Shown: positions 46,139 through 54,586, counted from the first letter of the stretch. The stretch: 64,000 bases of DNA from a virus (IMGVR_UViG_3300042307_001412:1-64000), one strand, 5' to 3'. Numbers and translations: made by a program. The notes: a model not told the origin generated them from the sequence alone.

Positions 46139-46428
46139 AGTGCGTACTCTCCACGCTTACGGCGATAGTGCGATACAAAGTCATCACTGTCGTAGTCACA
46201 AGGCGTCCACACTATGTCGGCTTCGCTAAAGGTATCGTCAAGGTGTAAGCGAACTACTACATAGTCAAATGCGTCATAGGCGTTGTATGCGATAAACCTC
46301 ATACAGCCTACGAGGGTAGAACGGTGTTCGTAGTGACTAGGTAAGTCATAGCGACACATACTCCAAGCGTCACCATAAGAGGGACACTCAACCACTGCGT
46401 ACCTGCGTCTATCTTTCTCAATAGTCAT
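46135..46428 (-). CDS. Hypothetical protein
   Basis: 97 residues; RYAVVECPSYGDAWSMCRYDL, Tyr/Asp-rich. Only 6 nt separate its ATG from the -10 of the 46435 promoter, so it may also be leaderless. Unknown. Confidence 0.58.
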   Translation of the reverse strand: MTIEKDRRRYAVVECPSYGDAWSMCRYDLPSHYEHRSTLVGCMRFIAYNAYDAFDYVVVRLHLDDTFSEADIVWTPCDYDSDDFVSHYRRKRGEYAL

Positions 46429-46434
46429 AGTGTA

Positions 46435-46464
46435 AGCGTAGGGTAGGTGATATCAGAATTACTA
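46435..46464 (-). promoter_or_regulatory. GATATC promoter, weakest copy
   Basis: TAGTAA (poor -35), spacer TTCTGATATC, TACGCT at 18 bp. Confidence 0.5.
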
Positions 46465-46465
46465 A

Positions 46466-46554
46466 ATGGGGTAAGCAAGTAGGTAAGAGTAAGCAACGAG
46501 GTAAGCGAGTAGGTAGGTAAGCGAGTAAGTAAGTAGGTAGGTAAGTAGGTAGGT
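46466..46554. repeat. GTAG/GTAA microsatellite-like tract
   Basis: About 90 bp of imperfect 4-bp repeats (GTAAGTAGGTAGG...), between the 46435 promoter and ACCCGTA element 4. Confidence 0.7.
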
Positions 46555-46557
46555 GTT

Positions 46558-46585
46558 ACCCGTATGCTACCCGTGTGCCTTGCGT
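46558..46585 (-). repeat. ACCCGTA direct-repeat element 4
   Basis: ACCCGTA and ACCCGTG, 11 bp apart, then TGCCTTGCG. Confidence 0.5.
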
Positions 46586-46671
46586 TAGTCATACTCTCTC
46601 AACTTCAGTGCGAAATAGATAAGGGCGATACTTGCTAGGCAGAATAACTCAAGCACTGTCTCACCACTCAT
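46585..46671 (-). CDS. Membrane peptide (28 aa)
   Basis: ATG 46671 overlaps the upstream stop (TAATG). One helix, VLELFCLASIALIYFAL. Tentative because of size. Confidence 0.45.
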   Translation of the reverse strand: MSGETVLELFCLASIALIYFALKLREYD

Positions 46672-46871
46672 TAGTCATTGCCTTGCGTATCGTTGCTATC
46701 CACTGCGTAGTCACTGCTGTCAAGCGTGAACTTAGGCATAACGAATAGCGTGTTGCCTATGCTGTATGCGTTACGGCTTGCGTTGTAAATTGCGTCAGGG
46801 AATAAGCGAACTAAGTCAATTGCTTTCAGTGGCGTATCGCTTAGGTGAACTATGTTGCGTATTCGTGCCAT
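46671..46871 (-). CDS. Hypothetical protein
   Basis: 66 residues from ATG 46871, 14 nt after the upstream stop. AIDLVRLFPDAIYNASRNAYSIGNTLFVM. Unknown. Confidence 0.55.
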   Translation of the reverse strand: MARIRNIVHLSDTPLKAIDLVRLFPDAIYNASRNAYSIGNTLFVMPKFTLDSSDYAVDSNDTQGND

Positions 46872-46884
46872 TGTCGTTGTCGCT

Positions 46885-47109
46885 TTACTTCGTACTAGCG
46901 ACTGCGTGTGCGTAATAAATATCGTCACACCACTCTGCCAACTTCACTAAGTCGGCGACTAACGAACCTTGCGAGTTGAGCAACCCACGCAACCCATCAG
47001 GCAATGTTTGTGAATTGCTGTCACCACTGCGTGTTGTGTTGTGTATCGCCGTGATTAGGTCGCTAGCAATTTTTGCTATGTCACCAAAGTCGTTTGCGTT
47101 GTATACCAT
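46885..47109 (-). CDS. Hypothetical protein
   Basis: 74 residues from ATG 47109 (AAGGGGG). Helical. First gene under the 47138 promoter. Unknown. Confidence 0.6.
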   Translation of the reverse strand: MVYNANDFGDIAKIASDLITAIHNTTRSGDSNSQTLPDGLRGLLNSQGSLVADLVKLAEWCDDIYYAHAVASTK

Positions 47110-47137
47110 AATGCCCCCTTGTGTAGTAGTTACGGTA

Positions 47138-47167
47138 AGCATAGCGTATGCGATATCAGATTTACAA
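47138..47167 (-). promoter_or_regulatory. GATATC promoter, rightmost copy
   Basis: TTGTAA, 18-bp spacer, TATGCT; leader AACTACTACACAAGGGGG. Confidence 0.75.
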
Positions 47168-47197
47168 AACGCCTTCCAGAGTGGTAGGCGGGGCTCT

Positions 47198-47213
47198 TCG
47201 AACACCTGTTCGC
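47198..47213. promoter_or_regulatory. SOS-box-like palindrome
   Basis: TCGAACACCTGTTCGC, next to a GCGGGGCT arm and upstream of the 47138 promoter. Confidence 0.5.
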
Positions 47214-47267
47214 CCTTGGTGGGCACCCGTATTCCAAATTTTTCACTTCACCGTATTTCAACTAGAT

Positions 47268-47900
47268 TTATCTAAAGCGGCTCTTAGAGGTCTTCTTCTT
47301 GCCTTTTGCTGCCTGGTAGGCCTCCATGTCGTCTATCGGCGTCACAAGCTCTCCTATGTTCGTCCAGTCCGCCTTCTCGCCTAAGTGCATGACCGCTGTC
47401 TTGACTTCCCAGCGCATCTCAGCATCGAATGCAATGTCTAATAGTTTGATATGCAGCTTGTTGAGGTCGTATATGGTCATCGGTGATGAGTCGCCATACC
47501 TGAAGTGTTCTCTGAGTGCTGCAGATAGCTCTGCGTAGTTTCCGTCAACATGAATGATGTCTTCAGGCTTTGTGATGTTTGTAGCTATGTAGCCATATGG
47601 CTCTTCCATCAAATTGAGAAACGTCCGCATGAGTTCTCTCATTTTTTGAGTCCCAAAACCGGCTTCTTCTAACTGTCCAAGGAGTAGAACAATGAAGCAT
47701 CCTTCATAGGTGAAGCTTCTGTCATAGCCTGAGACACCTGTCTGTATGTAGGCGGGGGGGATAAACCCTTCTTTAATCCAGTTATCGAAAGTCTTGTACT
47801 GAGTTTCGGTGTAAAAGGAGAGCTCTTGCAGTGTGAGTGTAAGAGTTTGTTTCTTTTGTAGATGGAGAGCTTTGATTCTCTCTGTGTCCATAAGTGCCAT
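47268..47900 (-). CDS. MerR-like HTH protein
   Basis: 210 residues. LTLQELSFYTETQYKTFDNWIKEGFIPPAYIQTG...YDRSFTYEGCFIVLLLGQLEEAGF is a MerR-like winged HTH with the following helix. The C-terminal half is helical and ends basic (GKKKTSKSRFR). Its stop overlaps the palindrome TAGATTTATCTA. Confidence 0.65.
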   Translation of the reverse strand: MALMDTERIKALHLQKKQTLTLTLQELSFYTETQYKTFDNWIKEGFIPPAYIQTGVSGYDRSFTYEGCFIVLLLGQLEEAGFGTQKMRELMRTFLNLMEEPYGYIATNITKPEDIIHVDGNYAELSAALREHFRYGDSSPMTIYDLNKLHIKLLDIAFDAEMRWEVKTAVMHLGEKADWTNIGELVTPIDDMEAYQAAKGKKKTSKSRFR

Positions 47901-47948
47901 TGTGTTGTTCCTCTAGGTGTAAATATAACAGAAGACGTGGCAAACCAG

Positions 47949-48050
47949 GATAAATTTAACTGAAAGTTGGCGCGCCGTTTTTCTCAGTTTCGTTATGCGT
48001 GGTAGCTACAAAATATATAACAGCTTGCTATTGCTGTTTAAATTTATCCA
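47949..48050. other. Gene-free span with inverted GGATAAATTT repeats
   Basis: GGATAAATTTAA at 47949 and its inverse TTAAATTTATCC near 48037 flank an AT-rich stretch with GGCGCGCC. No gene seen between 47901 and 48097; promoter/operator region of the 47900 gene is likely. Confidence 0.4.
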
Positions 48051-48097
48051 ATAGAGGGCCAAAAATAAAAAAATCGCGGGGAAACCCGTCGCCTAGA

Positions 48098-48487
48098 TTA
48101 CAAGTCCCCGCCGTTTCGTTTTAATTTATCCAGAACTCTGAACTCAGCAAGCGATTTTGACTTGTATCCATTTGCTGTCATTCTGGCGTTCATGGCGTCG
48201 TGTTCTTGTTTCTTTCTTGTTTGTCCTGTGAGCTGGAGAACGTGCTGTCCATAGAGCGTGATTCTGTATTTCTCTTGTCCTTTTGACCCTGTCTCTTCCA
48301 GACAGCCGCTTCTTGCCAGATGCTTGAAAGACTCCTCAACATGATTGATGTAGTCCTTCCTGTTGAGTTGGAAGCTCCGGTAATCAGCACGAGTGAACCA
48401 GCCTTTTTTCATCTTTGCATAACACATGACAACATAGGCCTGGCTGCCCTGTTTGATTGGCTTTCTATTTGGGATTTGATTTGTCAT
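48098..48487 (-). CDS. Hypothetical HTH-like protein
   Basis: 129 residues. YAKMKKGWFTRADYRSFQLNRKDYINHVEESFKHLARSGCLEETG..KYRITLYG reads as a winged helix. Basic C-terminus. Pairs with the 48490 gene (2-nt gap). Confidence 0.58.
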   Translation of the reverse strand: MTNQIPNRKPIKQGSQAYVVMCYAKMKKGWFTRADYRSFQLNRKDYINHVEESFKHLARSGCLEETGSKGQEKYRITLYGQHVLQLTGQTRKKQEHDAMNARMTANGYKSKSLAEFRVLDKLKRNGGDL

Positions 48488-48489
48488 AT

Positions 48490-48801
48490 TTAGTCTTTTT
48501 TGGTTCCTTGCCAGCTCAGTGAGTTGATGATTCTCGACTCCTCATGCAGTGCCATTGCGTACTCCCCAATGACGGTGCCCGTAGAATCGTCCACAATCGC
48601 ATTGTGGAGCCTTGTAGCGAGCCCTTTCCATAGTTCTATTAGTTCTGCCGCATTTGTGGCGTCATCATGCATTACGCACTTGCTCACAGGGTTTCGTATC
48701 TTCTCCAAAAACTCTGGGTAATCAACTTTTGCCTTTGGTTTTACCTTTTTTGCCATTCCGATTGACTTTCCGGTGGCTGTAACTACTTTTGGTTCCGTCA
48801 T
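48490..48801 (-). CDS. Hypothetical protein
   Basis: 103 residues. Lys-rich N-terminus, then LIELWKGLATRLHNAIVDDSTGTVIGEYAMALHEESRII. Unknown. Confidence 0.58.
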   Translation of the reverse strand: MTEPKVVTATGKSIGMAKKVKPKAKVDYPEFLEKIRNPVSKCVMHDDATNAAELIELWKGLATRLHNAIVDDSTGTVIGEYAMALHEESRIINSLSWQGTKKD

Positions 48802-48848
48802 GGACCAGAGCGTATCTATTTTTTGGTTTTTAACAACCTAAATTTGAA

Positions 48849-49694
48849 TTAATCATACTTTGAGCCAGATTTCCGGTGCGCCCATAGGCCGTGGAAAAAG
48901 CGTTGTTCAGGCCTGAATCCGCCAAGTACGGCGTGTGCCATGAGGAACAGGTCAACAACGATTACATCGCCCTCATTCCACTCGTGAACCTGTCGAATAT
49001 CCTCGTTGTTGTGTATTTGTTTTGTAAAGAACAATGACAACTCAAGAAATCGTGCATCTTCGTAATCTGAAGGCCGCCTTCCATCAAAGCTGTGCAAGTA
49101 ATAGGTCTCTCTATCGTATTTAAAAAGGGCGCTGAGTCTTAGGGCGTTTCTGCCAGACGGTTCGTACATCTCAACGGCATCATGGAGTGCCGGAATCTGT
49201 TGGCGCCCTGGCTCATCGAGCGCCCAACCGTAAAACGCTGCCACTTTGCATTTTTTGAGAAAATCGGCATCTTCTTCACTGAGCATGTCGTATACATCAG
49301 AGATGTTCACAAACAAGGTATTCCCAACACCGGTTTCGCACTTGAACTTCTCCATATTCCAAGTCGCCCCGACTGCAGGGTTGTGGTGACCCATATGCTC
49401 AAGGTGCCAGGACAAAAGTATTTCATCTTTTTTAATGTTGTGCCTGTTGTGCATATTCATTGAGTGTGAGTGGTTTTCTTCATATGACCAAATTTGCTCA
49501 CCAAATTCTGACGAGTTTGGATACCAGCCCATTCTGTCGCCGAATATCTTTGTTAAAAGCAGCTGTTCGGAGCGAGAGATACTAGTGCCACGAAAAACAA
49601 TCAGTGCGTTCCTCTTGAAAGCATCTACGTAGCCATCAATGTTCTGAATGATTGACTCAAATGAATCAACAATGACTGGTTCAACAATTTTCAT
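48849..49694 (-). CDS. TauD/TfdA-like 2-oxoglutarate Fe(II) dioxygenase
   Basis: 281 residues. LIVFRGTSIS near the N-terminus, WHLEHMGHH with His97-x-Glu99, and MAHAVLGG (His254) followed by an RPEQR arginine (2OG anchor) give the HxE...H facial triad of this fold. Hydroxylates a small molecule or a modified biopolymer; substrate unknown. Heads the modification-gene cluster to 53.3 kb. Confidence 0.72.
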   Translation of the reverse strand: MKIVEPVIVDSFESIIQNIDGYVDAFKRNALIVFRGTSISRSEQLLLTKIFGDRMGWYPNSSEFGEQIWSYEENHSHSMNMHNRHNIKKDEILLSWHLEHMGHHNPAVGATWNMEKFKCETGVGNTLFVNISDVYDMLSEEDADFLKKCKVAAFYGWALDEPGRQQIPALHDAVEMYEPSGRNALRLSALFKYDRETYYLHSFDGRRPSDYEDARFLELSLFFTKQIHNNEDIRQVHEWNEGDVIVVDLFLMAHAVLGGFRPEQRFFHGLWAHRKSGSKYD

Positions 49695-49723
49695 ACTCGC
49701 AATAATCCTATTCCTTCTGTCAG

Positions 49724-50704
49724 CTACAACGATTCAACCAAATTCTTAGCCCAGTGCCAATGAGCATGTGAGCCAAAGTGACCCATGGGTCTGTTGTCCT
49801 CAAAATGAAGGGTTGACTTCTTTAATCTATCCAGTTCGACCTCTTCGATAATCAGGTCAAACTTTCTATGCTTCTTGGGTACCAAATATCTGTCATAACC
49901 ATAATTGAAGCATCCATTAGACCTGTTTTTTAGGTCAACACAGCACTCCCCCGACCACATGTTATGTGAGTAATTTCCAAGGATTTCATTTGTCTCATAA
50001 TCGACATAGGGGTTATACAGCTGAAGATAGTTCACTGTGTATTTGTTCTTTACGTAAGATTTAAAGTTCTCTAAAAATTTGTACTCTAAATACTCACTTG
50101 TGTCTGTCCACATTTGCCAGCGCAGCACAATGTCGTTCGCCGCACACATTGCCTCCAACTCGCTCAGCGCTACTACCGACTGTGTCGATGCTTGTTCATT
50201 CGTGTAGGAGTTGTCGGTCATTCCCACATGGGTATGGCCATCGACTATCTCACCAGATTCCGTCGTATGTTGGTATCTGGTAATTTCTGGGAAATTGCAG
50301 AGAACTATTTCAGGGGCACCGTAGGTTCGGATGTATGTGGCCAGCATCCTTACCTGAAGGGCAATTGACGAACCAGGTTTTCCGAGGTTCACCACGTCGT
50401 CAATTCCAGTTAATTCTCCAACCACCGAAGGCCATATGAAGTTTTCCGGGACACCAACACCGAGAGTGTGCGAACATCCAAGGGCTATAATCCCCGTATC
50501 TTCATGAAAATCTTTTGACCTAAAATTGTTTATGTTAAAAGAGTAACTAAGAAGTTCCGGAGAAGCATATTCGCTCTTTAGGTTTGATGTATACGATGTA
50601 TACGGAGAATAGCATTTCTCAAAAGATACGTGTTTGAACCCGGCACTCTCCCATGTCATTAACGGCTGTGGCGGTTCATGTTCTGCTTTGCTATTTATCA
50701 TCAT
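49724..50704 (-). CDS. SGNH hydrolase-like protein, paralogue A
   Basis: 326 residues from ATG 50704 (overlaps the upstream TGA). Block I IIALGCSHTLGVGV, VVNLGKPGSSIALQVRML (block II Gly), and GSHAHWHWA at the C-terminus. Very similar throughout to the next gene, so a tandem duplication. Probable esterase/acyltransferase. Confidence 0.72.
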   Translation of the reverse strand: MMINSKAEHEPPQPLMTWESAGFKHVSFEKCYSPYTSYTSNLKSEYASPELLSYSFNINNFRSKDFHEDTGIIALGCSHTLGVGVPENFIWPSVVGELTGIDDVVNLGKPGSSIALQVRMLATYIRTYGAPEIVLCNFPEITRYQHTTESGEIVDGHTHVGMTDNSYTNEQASTQSVVALSELEAMCAANDIVLRWQMWTDTSEYLEYKFLENFKSYVKNKYTVNYLQLYNPYVDYETNEILGNYSHNMWSGECCVDLKNRSNGCFNYGYDRYLVPKKHRKFDLIIEEVELDRLKKSTLHFEDNRPMGHFGSHAHWHWAKNLVESL

Positions 50705-51726
50705 AGTGAGTCGACTAGGTTTTTTGCCCAATGAAAATGGGCATGCGAGCCAAAATGAGCCACTGGTATAGTGCCCCTAGTATTCAAGGTCGATTTTTTT
50801 AATTTCTCTAGTTCATTTTTTTCAATAATTAAGTCGTGTTTTTGGTATTTTTTAGGGACCGAATACCTATCGTAACCATAATTGAAGCATCCGTTTGACC
50901 TCTTTCTCAAGTCACTACAGCACTCTTCTGGCCATGAATCATGCGAGTAATCTCCGCAAATTTCATTTGTCTCGTAGTCAGTATACAAGTTGTGCATATG
51001 GAGATAATTTGCGGTGTACTTATTCTTTACGTAGGAGGTAAAGTTATTCAACAATTTATCTTCAAAATTTTCACCTGTGCCCGCCCACATTTGCCAGCGG
51101 AGTAAAATCCCGTTTGCATTACAGATTGCTTCTAAATCTCCAAGCGCCAATATGGATTGTGTCGATGCTTGCTCATTCGTATAAGAATTATCTGCCATAC
51201 CCATGTAGGTGTTACCATCAACTATTTCTCCAGATTCGGTTATATGTTGATACCTGACAATTTCTGGGAAATTGCAAAGAACCATTTTGGGAGCACCATA
51301 GGTTCTGACGTAAGTGGCCAACATTCTTACCTGAAGGGCAATTGACGAACCAGGTTTTCCGAGGTTCACCACGTCGTCAATTCCAGTTAGTTCTTTAACA
51401 AACGATGGCCATATGAGGTTTTCTGGAACACCGACTCCGAATGTGTGCGAACACCCAAGTGTCACCGTGTTTGTGTTTTCATGGAAGTCTTTTGACCTAA
51501 AATTATGTATATTAAAAGAGTAACTAAGCAGTTCTGGCGACGCATATTCAGACTGGAAGTTTAACGTATAAGAGGTGCGCGGTGAGTCACGCTCCTCAAA
51601 TGAAATATGCTTGAAACCGATGGTGTCCCATTTCGGTGAAGAAAATGGAGCGTTTTTGTCAAAATGCGATGGTTTCAATGGCGCACTAGACACCAAATTT
51701 TTTTTGTACTCCTGCCATGGGCTCAT
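50701..51726 (-). CDS. SGNH hydrolase-like protein, paralogue B
   Basis: 341 residues with the same motifs (TLGCSHTFGVGV, GKPGSSIALQVRML, GSHAHFHWA). Most substitutions relative to paralogue A are in the N-terminal 40 residues and the last third. Overlaps A by 4 nt. Third relative is at 2967. Confidence 0.72.
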   Translation of the reverse strand: MSPWQEYKKNLVSSAPLKPSHFDKNAPFSSPKWDTIGFKHISFEERDSPRTSYTLNFQSEYASPELLSYSFNIHNFRSKDFHENTNTVTLGCSHTFGVGVPENLIWPSFVKELTGIDDVVNLGKPGSSIALQVRMLATYVRTYGAPKMVLCNFPEIVRYQHITESGEIVDGNTYMGMADNSYTNEQASTQSILALGDLEAICNANGILLRWQMWAGTGENFEDKLLNNFTSYVKNKYTANYLHMHNLYTDYETNEICGDYSHDSWPEECCSDLRKRSNGCFNYGYDRYSVPKKYQKHDLIIEKNELEKLKKSTLNTRGTIPVAHFGSHAHFHWAKNLVDSL

Positions 51727-51824
51727 GATGCTCTTTAGTATGTGAATCTGGATTTTTTTCCAAATGCACGTCTCCAGAGAATCCGGATTATTTTACGGAA
51801 TTTTCTAACTTTCATACCGCTATC

Positions 51825-53258
51825 CTACATGCAGATATTTATAGTGGAATGTAACGAATTCCACTTTTTGATGTCTTCCACATCGTTTAGTAACGGCTGA
51901 CCCTTTATATTTAGGCTTGTATTGAGAAGAACTGGAATGCCTGAGTATTTCTTCCATTTTTTTAGCAGCTCGTATAAACCAGGATGCTGTTCCTTGTTGA
52001 CGGTTTGAACCCGTGATGTTCCGTCCTTATGGACAACCGATGGGATTAGCTCTGGTTTCTTGCATTTAAATGCGTACTGCATATACGGGCTTGGCTGACT
52101 CATTTCAAACCACTCCGATGCATGTTCCTCCATAATCACGGGGGCAAACGGGCGAAACAGTTCCCTTTCTTTTACGGTATTAACCAAGTCTTTGCACGAA
52201 GGGTCTCTTGGGTCGGCAAGAATGCTCCTGTTTCCTAGCGCACGTGGGCCATACTCGGCTCTTCCATTTGCGACTGCCGCAATCTTGTTGTTCACAAGCT
52301 GACTGAATATTGAATCAACCGGGTATTCTCCGGGGACTGTTTCCCCAAGATAGGGGCTCTTCCAATCAAGGTGTTTGCCGTATATTGCGGCCGCCGCACC
52401 AAGACTGCTTCCGGCATCACCTGGATTTGGCATTATCCATACCTGATTGTAGATATCGAATAATTTCGTATTTGCCGAGCAGTTGAGTGCGCACCCACCC
52501 ATGAATACCAAATTCTCTTTGCCTGTTTTTTTCTTTGCGAAGACCATGAATTCAATTAGTCTTTTTTCGTAGACGGCCTGAACGGCTGCTGCGATATGAA
52601 ATTTATTCTGCTCTGTAGGAACTACAGAGAATCCCCCAACCCCGTAATGGAATATTTCTGTCTGCTCTTCGATTGTTGGGAATAACTCATTGATTTCAGA
52701 GAAGTAAATCTCGGGGTCCCCATATGCGGCCATTCCCATCATTATGTACTCTTCTTCATTGGGTTTTAGTCCTATGTATTCAGTAAAGGCCGAGTAGAAC
52801 AGGCCGAAGCTAAATGGGTAATTTCTGGAGTAAACCTTTTTAATTGTTTTTCCATTCCCCGACCAGATACTGGTTGTTTCAAATTCCCCAATGGCATCAA
52901 GAACGACAATCACGGCATCTTCAAACGGGCTTGTGTAATACCCGGCACAAGCATGGGAGTAATGGTGTTTAAAGTTGGTAATTTTCGAGTCGGGGAAGTA
53001 TTTTTTTACAGCAGAATAAGAAGAACCGTAGCCACCAAACAGATTCATTCGCAATTTCTTTAGCCGTGGCTTTTCGTAGTATCCGATTGCGTCTGGCTTG
53101 CCGTACTTAAACGCCTCTTTTACTATCTCGTCGTTTAAGTGCCAATCATTTTTTATTTTGCTATATCTCTCAGAGTGTGAAGCAAAAAGAATCTCACCAT
53201 TCTCGATAACGGAAATTGATGCATCGTGAGAGCAGGCGTTCACGCCAAATATAATCAC
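51825..53258 (-). CDS. Carbamoyltransferase (NodU/TobZ family)
   Basis: 477 residues. Kae1-like N-domain: His11-Asp12, KHHYSHA (97-103), FMGGCALNC; C-domain: GRAEYGPRALGNRSILADPR, NTSLNIKGQP. Transfers carbamoyl from carbamoyl phosphate to hydroxyls of sugars (or nucleosides). At 477 aa it is somewhat shorter than the usual 530-600, with the end after NIKGQP curtailed, perhaps natural. Overlaps the 53255 gene by ATGA. Confidence 0.88.
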   Translation of the reverse strand: MIIFGVNACSHDASISVIENGEILFASHSERYSKIKNDWHLNDEIVKEAFKYGKPDAIGYYEKPRLKKLRMNLFGGYGSSYSAVKKYFPDSKITNFKHHYSHACAGYYTSPFEDAVIVVLDAIGEFETTSIWSGNGKTIKKVYSRNYPFSFGLFYSAFTEYIGLKPNEEEYIMMGMAAYGDPEIYFSEINELFPTIEEQTEIFHYGVGGFSVVPTEQNKFHIAAAVQAVYEKRLIEFMVFAKKKTGKENLVFMGGCALNCSANTKLFDIYNQVWIMPNPGDAGSSLGAAAAIYGKHLDWKSPYLGETVPGEYPVDSIFSQLVNNKIAAVANGRAEYGPRALGNRSILADPRDPSCKDLVNTVKERELFRPFAPVIMEEHASEWFEMSQPSPYMQYAFKCKKPELIPSVVHKDGTSRVQTVNKEQHPGLYELLKKWKKYSGIPVLLNTSLNIKGQPLLNDVEDIKKWNSLHSTINICM

Positions 53259-53665
53259 TGGTTATCAGTATTTATTCCGACGACCGAGTACTTTCCGTGG
53301 CGCAGTGTCTCTGCGGCATACTCTGGGTTGAGGGTTTTTCGCCATCCGCCGATTGATTTCATGAGGACTCCAGGTCCACCGGTGGCACTGCACGTTTTAG
53401 ATGCAATATCTTCGTATTTGGAGATGATATTACCGATTTGTATCAGGGTGTGCTTGTCATCCATGTTTGATGGCTTTATGTAGAAGCGAAGGCCGCCAAA
53501 CTTTTCCTTGACTTGGTAAATCTGGTAGTTCGGGTCCACTCTGGTCAGTTCTTTGTCGCAATCCAGGACAAGCTGATACCAGCCTTCATCGACGTCTATC
53601 GATTTCCAGTATTCAGGAACTATCTTCTTCTTGAGCTCCTCTATCTGTAGTTGCAGCTCATTCAT
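53255..53665 (-). CDS. Conserved phage protein (KEKFGGLRFY family)
   Basis: 136 residues. DEGWYQLVLDCDKEL, VKEKFGGLRFYI and CSATGGPGVL match a widespread uncharacterised phage family, sometimes with a degenerate zinc site. Function unknown. Confidence 0.68.
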   Translation of the reverse strand: MNELQLQIEELKKKIVPEYWKSIDVDEGWYQLVLDCDKELTRVDPNYQIYQVKEKFGGLRFYIKPSNMDDKHTLIQIGNIISKYEDIASKTCSATGGPGVLMKSIGGWRKTLNPEYAAETLRHGKYSVVGINTDNQ

Positions 53666-53692
53666 TTCTTCTCCTTTTTTGATTTATCCTAG

Positions 53693-53765
<73 letters not shown>

Positions 53766-53770
53766 TTTTC

Positions 53771-53986
53771 TTATCTGATTGCCTGCCACCAAGCATCTTC
53801 TTCGTCAGCGGAATAATTATTTTTTATTCTCTCGCGGACCCTGTCATACAACCCATCCTTGATGTCCTCGTAGACTTCTGTTGCAATCTGCACATCACCA
53901 AGGTCCATGGCGAGCATCTCTGCTGTTTGTTGCCAGTCAGTAGCAATCTTTTTCCAGTTCTTTATCTCTGCAACCATGTCTTGCAT
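53771..53986 (-). CDS. Hypothetical helical protein
   Basis: 71 residues from ATG 53986 (AAGGG 7 nt upstream). Helical with Trp/Glu (WKKIATDWQQTAEMLAMDLGD), between two tRNA elements. Unknown. Confidence 0.58.
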   Translation of the reverse strand: MQDMVAEIKNWKKIATDWQQTAEMLAMDLGDVQIATEVYEDIKDGLYDRVRERIKNNYSADEEDAWWQAIR

Positions 53987-53999
53987 ATACACCCTTTCG

Positions 54000-54074
54000 T
54001 GCCCCTGGTTGGAATTGAACCAACGTGGACCATTACGGTTTCTACACCTTATAAGAGTGAGCCGATACAGGGGC
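54000..54074 (-). tRNA. tRNA-like element, anticodon not assignable
   Basis: Acceptor GCCCCTG/CAGGGGC (7 bp) and a perfect T arm (GTTGG-TTCAATT-CCAAC) are clear, but the D and anticodon arms do not fold canonically. Either a degenerate tRNA or a non-standard one. Confidence 0.5.
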
Positions 54075-54164
54075 GAGCATTACTCTGCCAACCTTTGTAT
54101 TCGACCAGTTAGAAACATTAGTAACGAAAGCCCACCCCTACCATCTGTTTATGCAATTTTAATT

Positions 54165-54317
54165 TCATTTTGCATCTTCTTCCGGTGTTTGCTTGTCTTC
54201 GGTTTCTTCTAAATCTTCGTATGTTTCGTAAACTTCAATAAGCGCATCGGTTCCATTTGTCATCCCAGGTTTTTCGAGGCTAATAAACCTGCGTACAAAT
54301 TTACGCTTCTCATCCAC
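54165..54317 (-). CDS. Small acidic protein (50 aa)
   Basis: GTG 54317 overlaps the upstream TGA. Basic start, then YETYEDLEETEDKQTPEED. Unknown. Confidence 0.55.
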   Translation of the reverse strand: MDEKRKFVRRFISLEKPGMTNGTDALIEVYETYEDLEETEDKQTPEEDAK

Positions 54318-54582
54318 GTCGTCGTGCTCTGTGGTTCGTTACGGCGGAGGCGTATTTTTCTGCATAACTTTGGTCTGTATATTCCATTCTTACAACATCA
54401 TAAAGCTCATCTGCTAGGTCGCGCTCTTTTTGGTAATCGTTTCTCCAGTTGTCCCTGTCTAGGCGAAGCAAGACATTGTGGTCGCGCAGCGCTTTTATTT
54501 CATTTATAACTGTCTGCGCAAATGGACTTGGGCTCTTTCTGAGCTCTTCAATGATGTCTATTTGGTCTTCTTCTGCTGACAC
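54310..54582 (-). CDS. Coiled-coil protein
   Basis: 90 residues; INEIKALRDHNVLLRLDRDNWRNDYQKERDLADELYDVV is a charged coiled coil; basic end. Unknown. Confidence 0.6.
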   Translation of the reverse strand: MSAEEDQIDIIEELRKSPSPFAQTVINEIKALRDHNVLLRLDRDNWRNDYQKERDLADELYDVVRMEYTDQSYAEKYASAVTNHRARRRG

Positions 54583-54586
54583 TTTT

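Noticed and set aside
19929-47167. Regularly spaced GATATCAGATTTACAA repeats considered as a CRISPR array
   Set aside because: Spacing is hundreds of bases with genes between, orientation follows genes, and no cas genes occur.
43669-47274. Palindrome TAGATTTATCTA at 43669 and 47263 as an operator family
   Set aside because: Only two copies, one overlapping a stop codon; too few to call a motif.
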